From Bartonella machadoae (GTDB lineage: Bacteria; Pseudomonadota; Alphaproteobacteria; Rhizobiales; Rhizobiaceae), in the NCBI RefSeq assembly GCF_022559585.1, contig NZ_CP087114.1, forward strand, positions 2,612,501 to 2,676,500: a stretch of 64,000 bases of DNA, written 5' to 3'. Shown here piece by piece: positions 47,635-57,609 of the stretch. A program made the position numbers and the translations under genes. The notes beneath the pieces are model-generated. The model saw only the letters and a program-made list of their open reading frames with translations. It was not told where the DNA came from and did no database searches. How positions within the stretch are numbered: position 1 is the first letter of the stretch; the number at the start of each line of letters is the position of its first letter.

Positions 47635-47667
47635 CCCGTACTGGTTTTTACGAGTGCGGGTTTTTTT
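47635..47667 (+). terminator. intrinsic terminator between rplT and pheS
   Basis: CCCGTACT pairs with AGTGCGGG (8 bp, one wobble) around a 10-base loop and is followed by T7. It lies only 24 bases before the pheS ATG, so it could also act as an attenuator for pheST, but I see no Phe-rich leader peptide before it. Confidence 0.8.
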
Positions 47668-47690
47668 CTATTCAAAAAATAGGCAACAAT

Positions 47691-48776
47691 ATGAGCGACA
47701 TTGAGCGTTTGGAACAAGAAATTTGTTTGGCTTTAGAAGCAGCAAGTGATGAACAGGCACTTGAAGCCGTACGTATTGCGGCATTAGGCAAAAAAGGCAG
47801 TATCTCTGAAAGATTAAAAGCATTAGGAAAGATGGATGCTAGTGAGCGCCATAAAATTGGACCATTGCTTAATGGATTAAAAAATCGTGTTTTAGAACTG
47901 TGGGCACAAAAGCGTGATCTTCTCAAACGCCAAGCAATGGATGCGCGTCTTGCTAGTGAAACGGTTGATATCACTTTGCCTGTGCGCTCTTCTCCTATAG
48001 AACGGGGGCGCATACATCCTATTTCACATGTCATTGAAGAAATTATAGCTATTTATACGCAGATGGGCTTTTCTCTTGCAGAGGGGCCAGATATTGAAAC
48101 GGATTATTATAATTTTACGGCATTGAATTTTCCTGAAGGTCATCCAGCGCGCGAAATGCATGATACGTTCTTTTTTGATGTTGATAAAACGGGAGAGCGG
48201 AAATTATTACGCACCCATACATCACCTGTACAAATTCGTACAATGGAAAAGCAAAAAGCACCGATACGTATCATTATTCCTGGCAAAACATACCGTATGG
48301 ATTCGGATGCAACGCATTCACCAATGTTTCATCAGGTAGAAGGTCTTGTCATTGATAAAACCTCTACCATTGCACATATGATGTGGCTTCATGAGACTTT
48401 TTGTAAAGCATTTTTTGAAGTTCCCTCTGTAAAGATGCGTTTTCGTCCTTCTTTTTTTCCTTTTACTGAACCATCGATGGAGGTGGATATTCAATGTGAT
48501 CGTTCTGGTTCAGAAGTCCGCTTCGGAGAGGGAGAAGATTGGTTAGAAATCTTAGGATGTGGAATGGTACATCCTCATGTATTGCAAAATGTTGGTCTAG
48601 ATCCCGATGAGTATCAAGGTTTTGCGTGGGGGATGGGCATTGATCGCATTGCCATGTTGAAGTACGGTATGCCAGATCTACGGGCTTTTTTCGATGCCGA
48701 TCTTCGTTGGTTAGAGCATTATGGCTTTCGCTGCTTTGATATGCCGGCTTTTTTCCCTGGTTTAAAGAATGCGTGA
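47691..48776 (+). CDS. pheS: phenylalanyl-tRNA synthetase alpha subunit
   Basis: Catalytic subunit of the alpha2-beta2 enzyme that charges tRNA-Phe. 361 residues: an N-terminal coiled coil (~1-85), then class II motif 2 (about HQVEGLVID) and motif 3 ([12 protein letters not shown] with [10 protein letters not shown]), plus [12 protein letters not shown] and [12 protein letters not shown]. pheT follows after 31 bases. Confidence 0.97.
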   Translation: MSDIERLEQEICLALEAASDEQALEAVRIAALGKKGSISERLKALGKMDASERHKIGPLLNGLKNRVLELWAQKRDLLKRQAMDARLASETVDITLPVRSSPIERGRIHPISHVIEEIIAIYTQMGFSLAEGPDIETDYYNFTALNFPEGHPAREMHDTFFFDVDKTGERKLLRTHTSPVQIRTMEKQKAPIRIIIPGKTYRMDSDATHSPMFHQVEGLVIDKTSTIAHMMWLHETFCKAFFEVPSVKMRFRPSFFPFTEPSMEVDIQCDRSGSEVRFGEGEDWLEILGCGMVHPHVLQNVGLDPDEYQGFAWGMGIDRIAMLKYGMPDLRAFFDADLRWLEHYGFRCFDMPAFFPGLKNA

Positions 48777-48807
48777 TCTTATCATAGCTTTGATGTGAGG
48801 TTTTAAA

Positions 48808-51222
48808 ATGAAATTTACATTGTCTTGGTTGAAAGATCACTTAGAGACAAATGCATCTTTAGATGAAATTTGTGATAAACTAACGGCTATAGGTCTTGAA
48901 GTTGATCATGTGGATGACCGTTCTTCTTTGAAAGGTTTTGTTATTGCCAAAGTTTTAACGGCCATAAAACATCCTGATGCAGATAAACTCCAGATTTTAT
49001 CTGTCGATGCGGGATCTGGTACGCCTATACAAGTTGTTTGTGGGGCACCCAATGCACGTGCTGGACTCGTTGGTGTTCTTGCCTTTCCGGGCACTTATGT
49101 TCCTGGGCTTGATGTGACATTATCGGTAGGAAAAATCCGCGGGATTGAAAGTTTTGGGATGATGTGTTCACAAGCAGAGCTTGAATTATCAAGTGAACAT
49201 GATGGCATTATCGAACTTTCAGAAGATGCACCTATTGGAACGTCCTTTGCTACTTATGCAGGTATAGATGATCCGATCATTGATATTGGTTTAACACCTA
49301 ATCGTTCTGATTGCACAGGTGTTTATGGTATTGCGCGTGATCTTGCGGCGGCTGGAATTGGTCAGTTAAAAGAGTCATCCATACCACAATTTCCCTCTAC
49401 TTTTGCAACACCGCTTGATGTTTCTTTAGATTTTCCAGAAAATTCATCGTTATGTTTAGGTTTTGCTTGGCGTGAAGTGCGCAATGTTCAAAATGGTGCA
49501 TCGCCGCAATGGATGCAACAGCGTTTGAATGCAATTGGTTTGAGACCGATTAATGCGCTGGTTGATATGACCAATTACATTAGTTTTGATTTTGGGCGTC
49601 CACTTCATGTTTTTGATGCCGATAAGATTAAAGGCAATTTGCATATACGTTGTGCGCGTGAAGGTGAACAGCTTCAGGCACTAAACGGAAAAGTCTATCA
49701 TTTGAGTGTGAAAGATTGTGTTATTGCCGATGATGAGGGCGTTGTTTCGATTGCTGGTATTATGGGTGGTGAAAGAACGAGCTGTGATGAGACGACGCGT
49801 CGCGTTATTATTGAATCAGCACTTTGGGATGCGCAAAGCATTGCACAAACGGGTCGCACATTGGGACTTATCAGCGACGCCCGCTATCGGTTTGAACGGG
49901 GTGTTGATCCCGCTTTTATGGAAAAAGGGCTTGAGATCGCAACAGAATTGGTCCTACGACTTTGTGGTGGTGAAAGCTCAAAGACGAAAATTGTTGATTA
50001 TCAGCAGCCGGAGATCAAACAGATACCTTTTCCCTTTTCTGAAGTTAAGCGTTTGACAAATTTACAAATAGAACGTGAGAAAGTTCTTACTATTTTAACA
50101 AAGCTTGGGTTTTGTATTGAAGGGGAAGGCGATGTGGTAACGGTTCAAGTACCAACATGGCGCCCTGATATTGCTGGTAAAGCAGATTTAGTGGAAGAAG
50201 TAATGAGAATTTATGGGTTGGATAAAATTAAGCCCATTCCGTTAGAAAATTTTACAGAGGGAAAAGATCAAGGTTTAACATATTCGCAGCTTCGTTCACG
50301 TGTTACGCGTTTGGCTTTAGCACAGCGTGGTATGAAGGAAGCAGTGACGTGGTCTTTTGTTTCTGAAAAACAAGCACTTGCTTTTGGAGGGGGGCAAGCA
50401 GAGCTTAAGTTAATCAATCCTATTTCTTCTGACATGTCTGTCATGCGTCCTTCTCTTTTACCTGGTTTGCTAGTCGCGGCACAACGAAATGCTGATCGTG
50501 GTTTGCCAGATTTTGCTTTATTTGAAGTTTCAAGCATTTACGAAGGTGATACACCGGATAAACAACAGCGCGTTGCTAGTGGAATTCGCCGTGGAACAGA
50601 ACGATTTGAAGGCGCGGGGCGCTTTTGGAATGGGAATGCAAAGGCCGTTGATGTTTTTGATGCAAAAGCAGATGCATTAGCTGTTTTGGAAGCGTGTGGT
50701 ATGGATATTGATAAGGTGCAGATTGAGGTTGGAGCACCCGATTGGTATCATCCTGGTCTTTCAGGGGTTATGAAGCTTGGATCAAAGATTATTCTCGGTT
50801 TTTTTGGTACGTTTCATCCTGCTACATTAGAAAAGTTAGATGTGAGTGGTCCTTTATGTGGATTTGAAGTTTTCCTAGATCGGATTCCAGAACCAAAGAA
50901 AAAGGCAACAAAAAGCCGTTCTCCTTTAAAACTATCGCCTTTTCAAATGGTACGACGTGATTTTGCCTTTGTCGTTGATAAAACGGTTGCTGCCTCTCTT
51001 ATTGTTCGCGTTGTAAGTGGAACGGATAAAAAGCTTATACAGTCAGTGCAGGTTTTTGATGTTTTTGAAGACTCAAGTCTTGGTGAAGATAAAAAATCCG
51101 TCGCAATAGAAATCGCTCTTCAACCCATCGAACGAACGCTCACGGATGAAGATTTAGAAGAGCTTACTTTAAAAATAGTAGAAAATGTTACTAAAGCAAC
51201 GGGTGCACGTTTGCGTTGTTGA
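48808..51222 (+). CDS. pheT: phenylalanyl-tRNA synthetase beta subunit
   Basis: Editing and tRNA-binding subunit, 804 residues: N-terminal tRNA-binding OB domain (~40-150; [15 protein letters not shown]), B3/4 editing domain (~210-400), B5 domain, class II-like core and a C-terminal FDX-ACB domain (~705-804; [15 protein letters not shown]). Lengths and domain order are normal. Second gene of the pheST operon, closed by the terminator at 51254-51285. Confidence 0.97.
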   Translation: MKFTLSWLKDHLETNASLDEICDKLTAIGLEVDHVDDRSSLKGFVIAKVLTAIKHPDADKLQILSVDAGSGTPIQVVCGAPNARAGLVGVLAFPGTYVPGLDVTLSVGKIRGIESFGMMCSQAELELSSEHDGIIELSEDAPIGTSFATYAGIDDPIIDIGLTPNRSDCTGVYGIARDLAAAGIGQLKESSIPQFPSTFATPLDVSLDFPENSSLCLGFAWREVRNVQNGASPQWMQQRLNAIGLRPINALVDMTNYISFDFGRPLHVFDADKIKGNLHIRCAREGEQLQALNGKVYHLSVKDCVIADDEGVVSIAGIMGGERTSCDETTRRVIIESALWDAQSIAQTGRTLGLISDARYRFERGVDPAFMEKGLEIATELVLRLCGGESSKTKIVDYQQPEIKQIPFPFSEVKRLTNLQIEREKVLTILTKLGFCIEGEGDVVTVQVPTWRPDIAGKADLVEEVMRIYGLDKIKPIPLENFTEGKDQGLTYSQLRSRVTRLALAQRGMKEAVTWSFVSEKQALAFGGGQAELKLINPISSDMSVMRPSLLPGLLVAAQRNADRGLPDFALFEVSSIYEGDTPDKQQRVASGIRRGTERFEGAGRFWNGNAKAVDVFDAKADALAVLEACGMDIDKVQIEVGAPDWYHPGLSGVMKLGSKIILGFFGTFHPATLEKLDVSGPLCGFEVFLDRIPEPKKKATKSRSPLKLSPFQMVRRDFAFVVDKTVAASLIVRVVSGTDKKLIQSVQVFDVFEDSSLGEDKKSVAIEIALQPIERTLTDEDLEELTLKIVENVTKATGARLRC

Positions 51223-51253
51223 ATCCATTCTTTATCAGATGATTTTATAAAGC

Positions 51254-51285
51254 GGGAGTACTTTTGAGTGCTCCCTTATTTTTTG
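51254..51285 (+). terminator. intrinsic terminator after pheT
   Basis: GGGAGTACT pairs with AGTGCTCCC (9 bp, one wobble) with a TTTG loop, followed by TTATTTTTT. It lies about 30 bases after the pheT stop. Confidence 0.85.
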
Positions 51286-51452
51286 GCATTTAAGATCTCT
51301 AGAGCTTCTAAAAGGCAAGTTTTCCATATTAGAAGTTTTTAATGATCCGTCTTTTCAAGCCAGAAAGCATGTTTTTAAACATCCTAAAAAGTTATTTTTA
51401 GCAGAATCCTTCATTGCAAATATGAAAAATAACTGTTACTGCTAAATAATAA

Positions 51453-51467
51453 TGCAAATCATTAGCA
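51453..51467 (+). promoter_or_regulatory. Fur-family (Mur/Fur/Irr) operator-like palindrome before sitA
   Basis: TGCAAATCATTAGCA is an imperfect 7-1-7 inverted repeat (six of seven arm pairs match) and shares 11 of 14 defined bases with the Fur consensus TGATAATnATTATCA. It lies 33 bases before the sitA ATG. In rhizobia the sit operon is repressed by the Mn-responsive Mur; which regulator acts here is inference. A second TGCTAA/TTAGCA pair spans 51440-51467. Confidence 0.55.
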
Positions 51468-51500
51468 ATAAGCAAAGACAATAAACGAGAGAGAGGATCA

Positions 51501-52409
51501 ATGAACGTAAAGGTGTTTTTTACCATAATTTGGGGAAGTGTTCTTTTTTTCACACCTCATTTAGCTTTGTGTGCTGGTAAGTTTAAAGCTGTTACGACAT
51601 TTACAATTATTGCTGACATGGCGCGAAATGTAGCAGGTGATGCCGCTGACGTTGAATCAATCACCAAACCAGGTGCTGAAATTCACGAATATCAACCGAC
51701 ACCTCGCGATCTGATGCGTGCACAAGGAGCAAATCTTATATTGTGGAATGGGTTAGAGTTGGAACTTTGGTTTGAGAAATTTTTTCAAAATATTAAAGAT
51801 GTTCCAAGTGCTGTTGTTTCTGAAGGCGTGGTACCAATTAAAATTGGTGAGGGACCTTTCAGTGGTAAGCCCAATCCTCATGCATGGATGTCACCAACCG
51901 CAGCTTTGATTTACGTTGATAATATTCGTGATGCTTTTGTAAAGTATGATCCTGAGCATGCTGCTCTTTATCGAGAAAATGCTGAAATTTATAAACAAAA
52001 GATACGCGCAACAATTGATCCAATTAAGGCTGAATTAGAAGCAGTACCACAAGACAAGCGTTGGCTTGTAACGAGTGAGGGAGCCTTTAGTTATTTGGCG
52101 CGTGATTTTGGTCTAAAAGAACTTTATTTATGGCCCATTAATGCTGATCAGCAGGGGACCCCGCAGCAAGTGAAGCATGTTATTGATATGGTTCGCAAAT
52201 ATAATATTCACGTAGTTTTTTCTGAAAGCACTATTTCCCCTGCGCCGGCTAAACAGGTTGCGAGAGAAACAGGGGCTAAATATGGTGGTGTTCTTTATGT
52301 GGATTCTTTGAGTGAAAAAAACGGTGAAGTTCCAACCTATATTGATTTATTGCGTGTCACAAGCGGGCGTATTAGCAAAGCCTTATTAGAGGGAGTACAA
52401 AGCAAATGA
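51501..52409 (+). CDS. sitA: Mn/Fe ABC transporter substrate-binding protein
   Basis: Periplasmic cluster A-I metal-binding protein, 302 residues. The signal peptide is about residues 1-24 (TPHLALCAG). Metal ligands typical of SitA/YfeA/PsaA are visible: His in [10 protein letters not shown], His in NPHAWMSP, Glu in FSESTISP and Asp in YVDSLSE. It captures Mn(II) or Fe(II) and hands it to the SitCD channel. The name sitA follows rhizobial use; yfeA is equally valid. It overlaps sitB by four bases; a Fur-like operator lies upstream. Confidence 0.92.
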   Translation: MNVKVFFTIIWGSVLFFTPHLALCAGKFKAVTTFTIIADMARNVAGDAADVESITKPGAEIHEYQPTPRDLMRAQGANLILWNGLELELWFEKFFQNIKDVPSAVVSEGVVPIKIGEGPFSGKPNPHAWMSPTAALIYVDNIRDAFVKYDPEHAALYRENAEIYKQKIRATIDPIKAELEAVPQDKRWLVTSEGAFSYLARDFGLKELYLWPINADQQGTPQQVKHVIDMVRKYNIHVVFSESTISPAPAKQVARETGAKYGGVLYVDSLSEKNGEVPTYIDLLRVTSGRISKALLEGVQSK

Positions 52410-53236
52410 CAAAATCTGGAATATTTGCTCAAGGTGTGACAGTAACTTATCGTAATGGGCATACAGCTTTGCGTGAAGTAAATTTTGAGAGTCCAACGGG
52501 TTCCATTACGGCATTGGTTGGTGTTAATGGATCAGGTAAATCAACGTTGTTTAAAGCTATTATGGGGTTCGTGCGACCATCAAAAGGAAAAATTCGCATG
52601 TTTGGTTTGCCCGTTGATATGGCTTTAAAGCAAAATCTTATTGCGTACGTCCCTCAGAGTGAAGATGTTGATTGGAATTTTCCTGTTCTCGTTGAAGATG
52701 TTGTTTTGATGGGACGATATGGCCACATGAATTTTTTTCGTTATGCCCGTGCACGGGATTATGAAGCTGTTCGTGTTGCATTAGAACGTGTCGATATGTT
52801 GGCATTTGCCAAGCGTCAAATTGGCGAACTTTCTGGTGGACAGAAGAAACGTGTTTTTCTGGCGCGTGCTCTTGCCCAGCAGGCAAAAGCCATTTTATTA
52901 GATGAGCCATTTACAGGCGTTGATGTCACAACAGAGGATAAAATTATTTCTTTGTTACAAGATCTGCGTAAAGAAGGCGCTGTGATCTTGGTTTCTACCC
53001 ATAATTTGGGTTCTGTTCGTGAGTTTTGTGATCATACGGTTTTAATAAAGGGAACGGTTTTGGCTTCAGGGCTAACGGAAACTGTCTTTACAAAAGAAAA
53101 TCTTGAGAAAACTTTTGGTGGATCTTTGCACCATCATATTTTTGATCTTCAAAGCACAAAAAAAAAGGATGTTTTGACAGGGGGGAAACAGCCTCTCATT
53201 CTTGAAAATACGCGAAATATGGAGCATGTTGCATGA
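52406..53236 (+). CDS. sitB: Mn/Fe ABC transporter ATP-binding protein
   Basis: ATPase subunit on the cytoplasmic face of the importer. 276 residues with Walker [11 protein letters not shown]-loop [12 protein letters not shown] (typical of metal importers), signature LSGGQKKR, Walker B AILLDEPF and switch His in STHNLG. It overlaps sitA and sitC by four bases each (ATGA). Confidence 0.95.
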   Translation: MTKSGIFAQGVTVTYRNGHTALREVNFESPTGSITALVGVNGSGKSTLFKAIMGFVRPSKGKIRMFGLPVDMALKQNLIAYVPQSEDVDWNFPVLVEDVVLMGRYGHMNFFRYARARDYEAVRVALERVDMLAFAKRQIGELSGGQKKRVFLARALAQQAKAILLDEPFTGVDVTTEDKIISLLQDLRKEGAVILVSTHNLGSVREFCDHTVLIKGTVLASGLTETVFTKENLEKTFGGSLHHHIFDLQSTKKKDVLTGGKQPLILENTRNMEHVA

Positions 53237-54099
53237 TTTCTTTGTTGCTTGAACCCTTAAGCTATCAATATATGGTTAATGCGATGTGGGTTTCGGGATT
53301 AGTGGGATGTGTTTGTGCCTTTCTTTCTGCTTTTTTGATGTTGAAAGGTTGGTCCTTGATTGGTGATGCCCTCTCCCATTCGATTGTTCCTGGCGTAGCG
53401 GGGGCTTATCTTTTAGGGTTACCTTTTTCACTTGGAGCTTTTTTTTCTGGTGGTCTTGCCGCCGCAGCAATGCTCTTTTTTAACCACCGAACGAAGCTAA
53501 AAGAAGATACCATTATTGGTCTCATTTTTTCTTCCTTTTTTGCTTTTGGATTGTTTCTCAAATCATTAAAACCCATGGCAGTTAATATTGATACGATTGT
53601 TTTAGGAAATATTTTAGCCGTGAGTTCATCAGATATTATACAATTGGCTTTTATTGGTTTTCTTTCTTTGTTTATATTGCTTTTGAAATGGAAAGATCTC
53701 CTCGTTTCTTTATTTGATGAAACCCATGCACGTGCCATTGGGTTAAATGTAAAGTTTCTCAAGATTCTTTTTTTCACACTCCTTGCCGCTTGTACCGTTG
53801 CTGCCATGCAAACAGTTGGAGCATTTTTAGTCATCTGTCTTGTTGTGACACCTGGAGCAACAGCTTATCTTTTAAGTGATCGTTTTATAAATGTTTTGAT
53901 TATTGCCGTTATCATTGGAACATTCACAAGCATATTGGGTGTTTATGTAAGCTATTTTTTGAATGCGCAAACGGGTGGTGTTGTTGTACTGTTCCAAGCA
54001 TTTCTGTTTATGGTAGCTTTTATTTTTGCCCCAAAACACGGGTTTATTGCCGCACGCTTACGGATAAAAGCGGCAAAAAAAGGGATGATATTATCATGA
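53233..54099 (+). CDS. sitC: Mn/Fe ABC transporter permease
   Basis: First of two ABC-3 family permeases, 288 residues with about eight to nine membrane helices; [19 protein letters not shown] and the conserved [19 protein letters not shown] are typical. It starts four bases before the sitB stop and overlaps sitD by four bases, so the operon is translationally coupled. Confidence 0.93.
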   Translation: MISLLLEPLSYQYMVNAMWVSGLVGCVCAFLSAFLMLKGWSLIGDALSHSIVPGVAGAYLLGLPFSLGAFFSGGLAAAAMLFFNHRTKLKEDTIIGLIFSSFFAFGLFLKSLKPMAVNIDTIVLGNILAVSSSDIIQLAFIGFLSLFILLLKWKDLLVSLFDETHARAIGLNVKFLKILFFTLLAACTVAAMQTVGAFLVICLVVTPGATAYLLSDRFINVLIIAVIIGTFTSILGVYVSYFLNAQTGGVVVLFQAFLFMVAFIFAPKHGFIAARLRIKAAKKGMILS

Positions 54100-55001
54100 T
54101 TGATCAATTACTTCTTCCTTTTCAGTTTTCTTTTATGCTTAAGGGCATGCTTATTGTCATGATCCTTTCTGTTCCAATGGCGATGCTCTCCTGTTTTCTT
54201 ATTTTGAAAGGATGGGCCCTTTTGGGTGATGCAATTTCTCATGCAGTTTTTCCTGGCGTTGTGGTTGGTTATATGGCAACACCGTGGGTATTAACATTTT
54301 TAACTTCTTTGTCATTTTCTTGGTTTCAGCATATGCGTCCAGAAAATGTTACCATGACTTTGATTACTTGTGGTGCTTTTGTTGCGGGTATGATTTGTTC
54401 TGTTCTGACGGGTTTTTTGGGAAGCAATAGCCGTATCAAACAGGATACAGTGATGGGTGTTGTTTTTTCATCCATGTTTGGTTTAGGGCTTGTTTTAGCA
54501 ACAGCTATTTACAGTAGCTTAGATTTGAATCATATTCTATTTGGCAATCTGTTGGGTGTTAATTGGCTTGATATTACCCAGACAGCAATAATTTCTGCTA
54601 TTGTCACCTGTATTTTAGGAGCGAAGTGGCGCGACTTTATGCTGTATATTTTTGATTCAGTTCAAGGCCGTGCAATGGGGTTGCGAATATCGTTACTCCA
54701 CTATACTCTTTTAACAATGATTTCTCTCACGATTGTTGCGGCTTTGAAAGCTGTTGGAATTGTTCTGGTTATTTCTTTATTGATAGCACCAGGAGCAATA
54801 GCTTATCTTATCACAAAGCGATTTTCTTTTATGTTAGTGATTGCTATCCTTGTTGCAGCTTTTTCTGGTTTTTTAGGCATTTATTTAAGCTTATTTATCG
54901 GTTCTGATTCTGCTTCCACAATTGTGTTGATTTTAACACTCATCTTTATCACCATTTTTATATCACTCTTCTTTCGTCGAACGACAATTCAGGAGATCTA
55001 A
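54096..55001 (+). CDS. sitD: Mn/Fe ABC transporter permease
   Basis: Second ABC-3 permease, 301 residues, paralogous to sitC: GDAISHAVFPGVVVGY, AVGIVLVISLLIAPGAIAYLI. About eight to nine helices; it probably pairs with SitC to form the channel. Last gene of sitABCD; a strong terminator follows about 155 bases later. Confidence 0.93.
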   Translation: MIDQLLLPFQFSFMLKGMLIVMILSVPMAMLSCFLILKGWALLGDAISHAVFPGVVVGYMATPWVLTFLTSLSFSWFQHMRPENVTMTLITCGAFVAGMICSVLTGFLGSNSRIKQDTVMGVVFSSMFGLGLVLATAIYSSLDLNHILFGNLLGVNWLDITQTAIISAIVTCILGAKWRDFMLYIFDSVQGRAMGLRISLLHYTLLTMISLTIVAALKAVGIVLVISLLIAPGAIAYLITKRFSFMLVIAILVAAFSGFLGIYLSLFIGSDSASTIVLILTLIFITIFISLFFRRTTIQEI

Positions 55002-55154
55002 GTGCAATAAGATTTATGCATAGCAGACATGCATTTTTGTATGTTGCCTGTCATGCGTGCTTTAACTAGAAGACGTGGTGCTAGTATATTTTCCTCCTAA
55101 TGTCTAGCAGATGAGTGCAGTATATATTCTCCCCCGAACACTGCATTTGTAATT

Positions 55155-55195
55155 AAAAGGCTGCATTGATTTATTCTGCAGCCTTTTTATTTTTA
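55155..55195 (+). terminator. intrinsic terminator after sitABCD
   Basis: AAAGGCTGCA pairs with TGCAGCCTTT (10 bp, perfect) around an 11-base loop, followed by TTATTTTT. The rest of the 55002-55390 gap has no gene; a strong AAAGGAGGT at 55272-55280 precedes only a seven-codon frame (ATG 55294). Confidence 0.85.
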
Positions 55196-55390
55196 GCTTT
55201 TTTGAAAATTCTTGCTGATTTCTTGAAAATTTTGAAATGATCATCATATTGCATAAGCCATTTTATGCTTTAAAGGAGGTTATCATAGAAAATATGCTTA
55301 CCAATAAAAATGTATAGGCGTTATGCACGAAAGTGTTGAGAAGAAGAAAAATGTATAATGGTTTTTCATAAAGGGAAATAGTGCTAAAAT

Positions 55391-55777
55391 ATGAAGAAAA
55401 ATTTTAAAATATCTCACCCTTTGCGTATTTTTACTTCTATAGTAGGGTGGGTTATGATGGCATTAGGTATTATCGGTATCGTATTGCCTGTTATGCTGAC
55501 CGTACCTTTTTTATTAATTGCTTCATGGTGCTTTGCTCGTTCATCACCACGTTTTCATTGTTGGTTGCACAATCACCGTGTCTTCGGTCCTCCTATTAAA
55601 CAATGGGAGGAAAAAGGGGCTATTTCCAAATTTGTTAAAATTTTTGCGGTGGTGAGTATGGCAGGTGGTTTTTTATCTTTTTTAGTGATGATGCGTCCTG
55701 CTTTGTGGCTTGCTTTATTCGTTGCCACTGTTTTGCTGTTTATTGCCGTTTATATTGTGACACGTCCATCTTCATAA
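55391..55777 (+). CDS. DUF454 (YbaN) family inner membrane protein
   Basis: 128 residues with three to four hydrophobic helices (about 10-45 and 75-125) and the family motif LGIIGIVLPVMLTVPFLL, then CFARSSPRFHCWLHNHRVFG. Length and layout match E. coli YbaN. Function is unknown. Likely a single-gene unit. Confidence 0.85.
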   Translation: MKKNFKISHPLRIFTSIVGWVMMALGIIGIVLPVMLTVPFLLIASWCFARSSPRFHCWLHNHRVFGPPIKQWEEKGAISKFVKIFAVVSMAGGFLSFLVMMRPALWLALFVATVLLFIAVYIVTRPSS

Positions 55778-56189
55778 TGACAGAAACAGGATCTTACGGA
55801 CCAAATGTTTCTTTGTCTTTAGTTGGTTTATGAGAACTAAAGGTACAGTTTTTTCTCAAAGCTTAAAAGTCACGTTTCGCTATCAAGAATATATAAGACA
55901 ATGCGCTTTTTAAAAATGGTTTATGAGGTAGAATGATGTGTTCGTGCAAACAGTTTTATGAGTAGAGAAGATGATATACGAATAGCTGAATTAAGAGTTT
56001 AAAAGCCCCCTTGATCAGTAACGATAGACGACATTTATACAAAGAGCGCGGTTTTATTGGTGCTGAGAGAATTGGTGTATTTCTACTAATATCCATTAAT
56101 AATAGGATTTTATATCTGCTTATTTTTCATATATTTAGAAAGGAAGGAAATTACATTACAACTTTATAAATTCATTAATGCATCTATGG
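55778..56189. other. gene-free stretch between DUF454 gene and pncB
   Basis: Convergent gene ends; no coding frame and no clear terminator. It is AT-rich and nothing in it is recognised. Confidence 0.45.
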
Positions 56190-57494
56190 TTAACTTTTTA
56201 GAGGTCTAGAAACACGTTTTTCATTACCAAATAGATTGAGATAGCGTTGTATTTCTTGTGGATCACCGATCATTTTTTCAGGATTATCTGAGAGTTTTAT
56301 GGTGGGTTTACCATTGGCATGGGTGACTTTACAAACAAGGGAAAGAGCATCAAAGGTTGCAATTTCTTGAGGAGCGCAGCCTGCAAAGTCATTCGTAAGA
56401 TCTGTTCCCCATCCAAAATTCATACGCACTTTACCATGGAAATGATGGTAGGTTTTTTCGATTGTATTGATGTCAAGGGCGTCGGAAAAAATTAATAATT
56501 TTTCCTTTGGGTCTTTTCCTTTTTCTTTCCACCATTGTATAATGCGTTCACCACCTTCAATAGGTGGAGCACTGTCAGGCCGAAAACCTGTCCAATCTGC
56601 TACCCAATCTGGAGCGTTGCGTAAAAACGCTTCTGTACCAAAGGTATCAGGTAAAACAATGAGAAGATTTCCACCATAATAACGGTTCCAATCTTGCAGA
56701 ACTTTATAGGGTGCTTTACACAATTCGCTATCATCATTGGCAATGGCAGCAATGACCATGGGCAATTCATGTGCATTGGTACCAAGCGCTTCTAAATCTG
56801 TATCCATGGCCAGAAGAACATTGGAAGTTCCAGCAAAAGAATCGCCAATTCCTTCCTTTAATGCTTCAACACACCATCGTTGCCATAAGAAAGAATGGCG
56901 ACGTCTTGTGCCAAAGTCGGATATTTTAATATCAGGCAATTTTTTGAGACGTTCAACTTTACTCCACATTTTTGCTTTAGCACGTGCATAAAGCACATCA
57001 AGAGCAAAACGATCTAAGTTTTTCATAGCGGCACGTGAACGCAATTCGCTTATGATAGCAAGGGCGGGAATTTCCCACATAGAACTATTGGCCCAAGGGC
57101 CATGAAAATGGAGAATATATTGGCCATCTTTACGGGTTAGTTCATATTCTGGGAGTTGAAAATTTTCAAGCCAATGAAGAAAATCTGGTTCAAAAATTTG
57201 TTTACGTCCATAAAATGTATTACCAGCAAGCCAGATCATTTCTTTTTTTGTAAAACGCAAACTAAGAGCGTGGTCAAGTTGGGCACGCAATTCACCCTCA
57301 TCAATATCATCGACGAGGTGGATTGTTTTGGTACGGTTTATGAGAGAGAAAGTGACATTGACATGAGGATAAAGTCCCCAAATCATCTGTACCATAAGAA
57401 GTTTATAAAAATCCGTATCCAGAAGTGAACGAATAATGGGATCAAGTTTCCAAGTGTGATCATAAACGCGTCTAGCAATATCTGGGTGATTCAT
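56190..57494 (-). CDS. pncB: nicotinate phosphoribosyltransferase
   Basis: Joins nicotinate and PRPP to form nicotinate mononucleotide, first step of the Preiss-Handler NAD salvage route. 434 residues with [45 protein letters not shown] and [13 protein letters not shown], all typical of PncB. I use ATG 57494 ([15 protein letters not shown]) because the extra 19 upstream codons are not family-like. It suggests dependence on host nicotinate, plausible for an intracellular or blood-borne bacterium. Confidence 0.95.
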   Translation of the reverse strand: MNHPDIARRVYDHTWKLDPIIRSLLDTDFYKLLMVQMIWGLYPHVNVTFSLINRTKTIHLVDDIDEGELRAQLDHALSLRFTKKEMIWLAGNTFYGRKQIFEPDFLHWLENFQLPEYELTRKDGQYILHFHGPWANSSMWEIPALAIISELRSRAAMKNLDRFALDVLYARAKAKMWSKVERLKKLPDIKISDFGTRRRHSFLWQRWCVEALKEGIGDSFAGTSNVLLAMDTDLEALGTNAHELPMVIAAIANDDSELCKAPYKVLQDWNRYYGGNLLIVLPDTFGTEAFLRNAPDWVADWTGFRPDSAPPIEGGERIIQWWKEKGKDPKEKLLIFSDALDINTIEKTYHHFHGKVRMNFGWGTDLTNDFAGCAPQEIATFDALSLVCKVTHANGKPTIKLSDNPEKMIGDPQEIQRYLNLFGNEKRVSRPLKS

Positions 57495-57609
57495 AACCCT
57501 ACTTCTTTCAGTTTCATCAAATCTAAAATTACTGTGTACCAACACGAACAATATAGGGGCTACAAAAACTATAACAACTCTAAGTTTTTGGGCAAGAATA
57601 AAACGCTTT

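Noticed and set aside
47596..47690. Phe-codon leader peptide and attenuator for pheST
   Set aside because: A good terminator is present, but no short frame with Phe codons precedes it, so it is better read as the rplT terminator.
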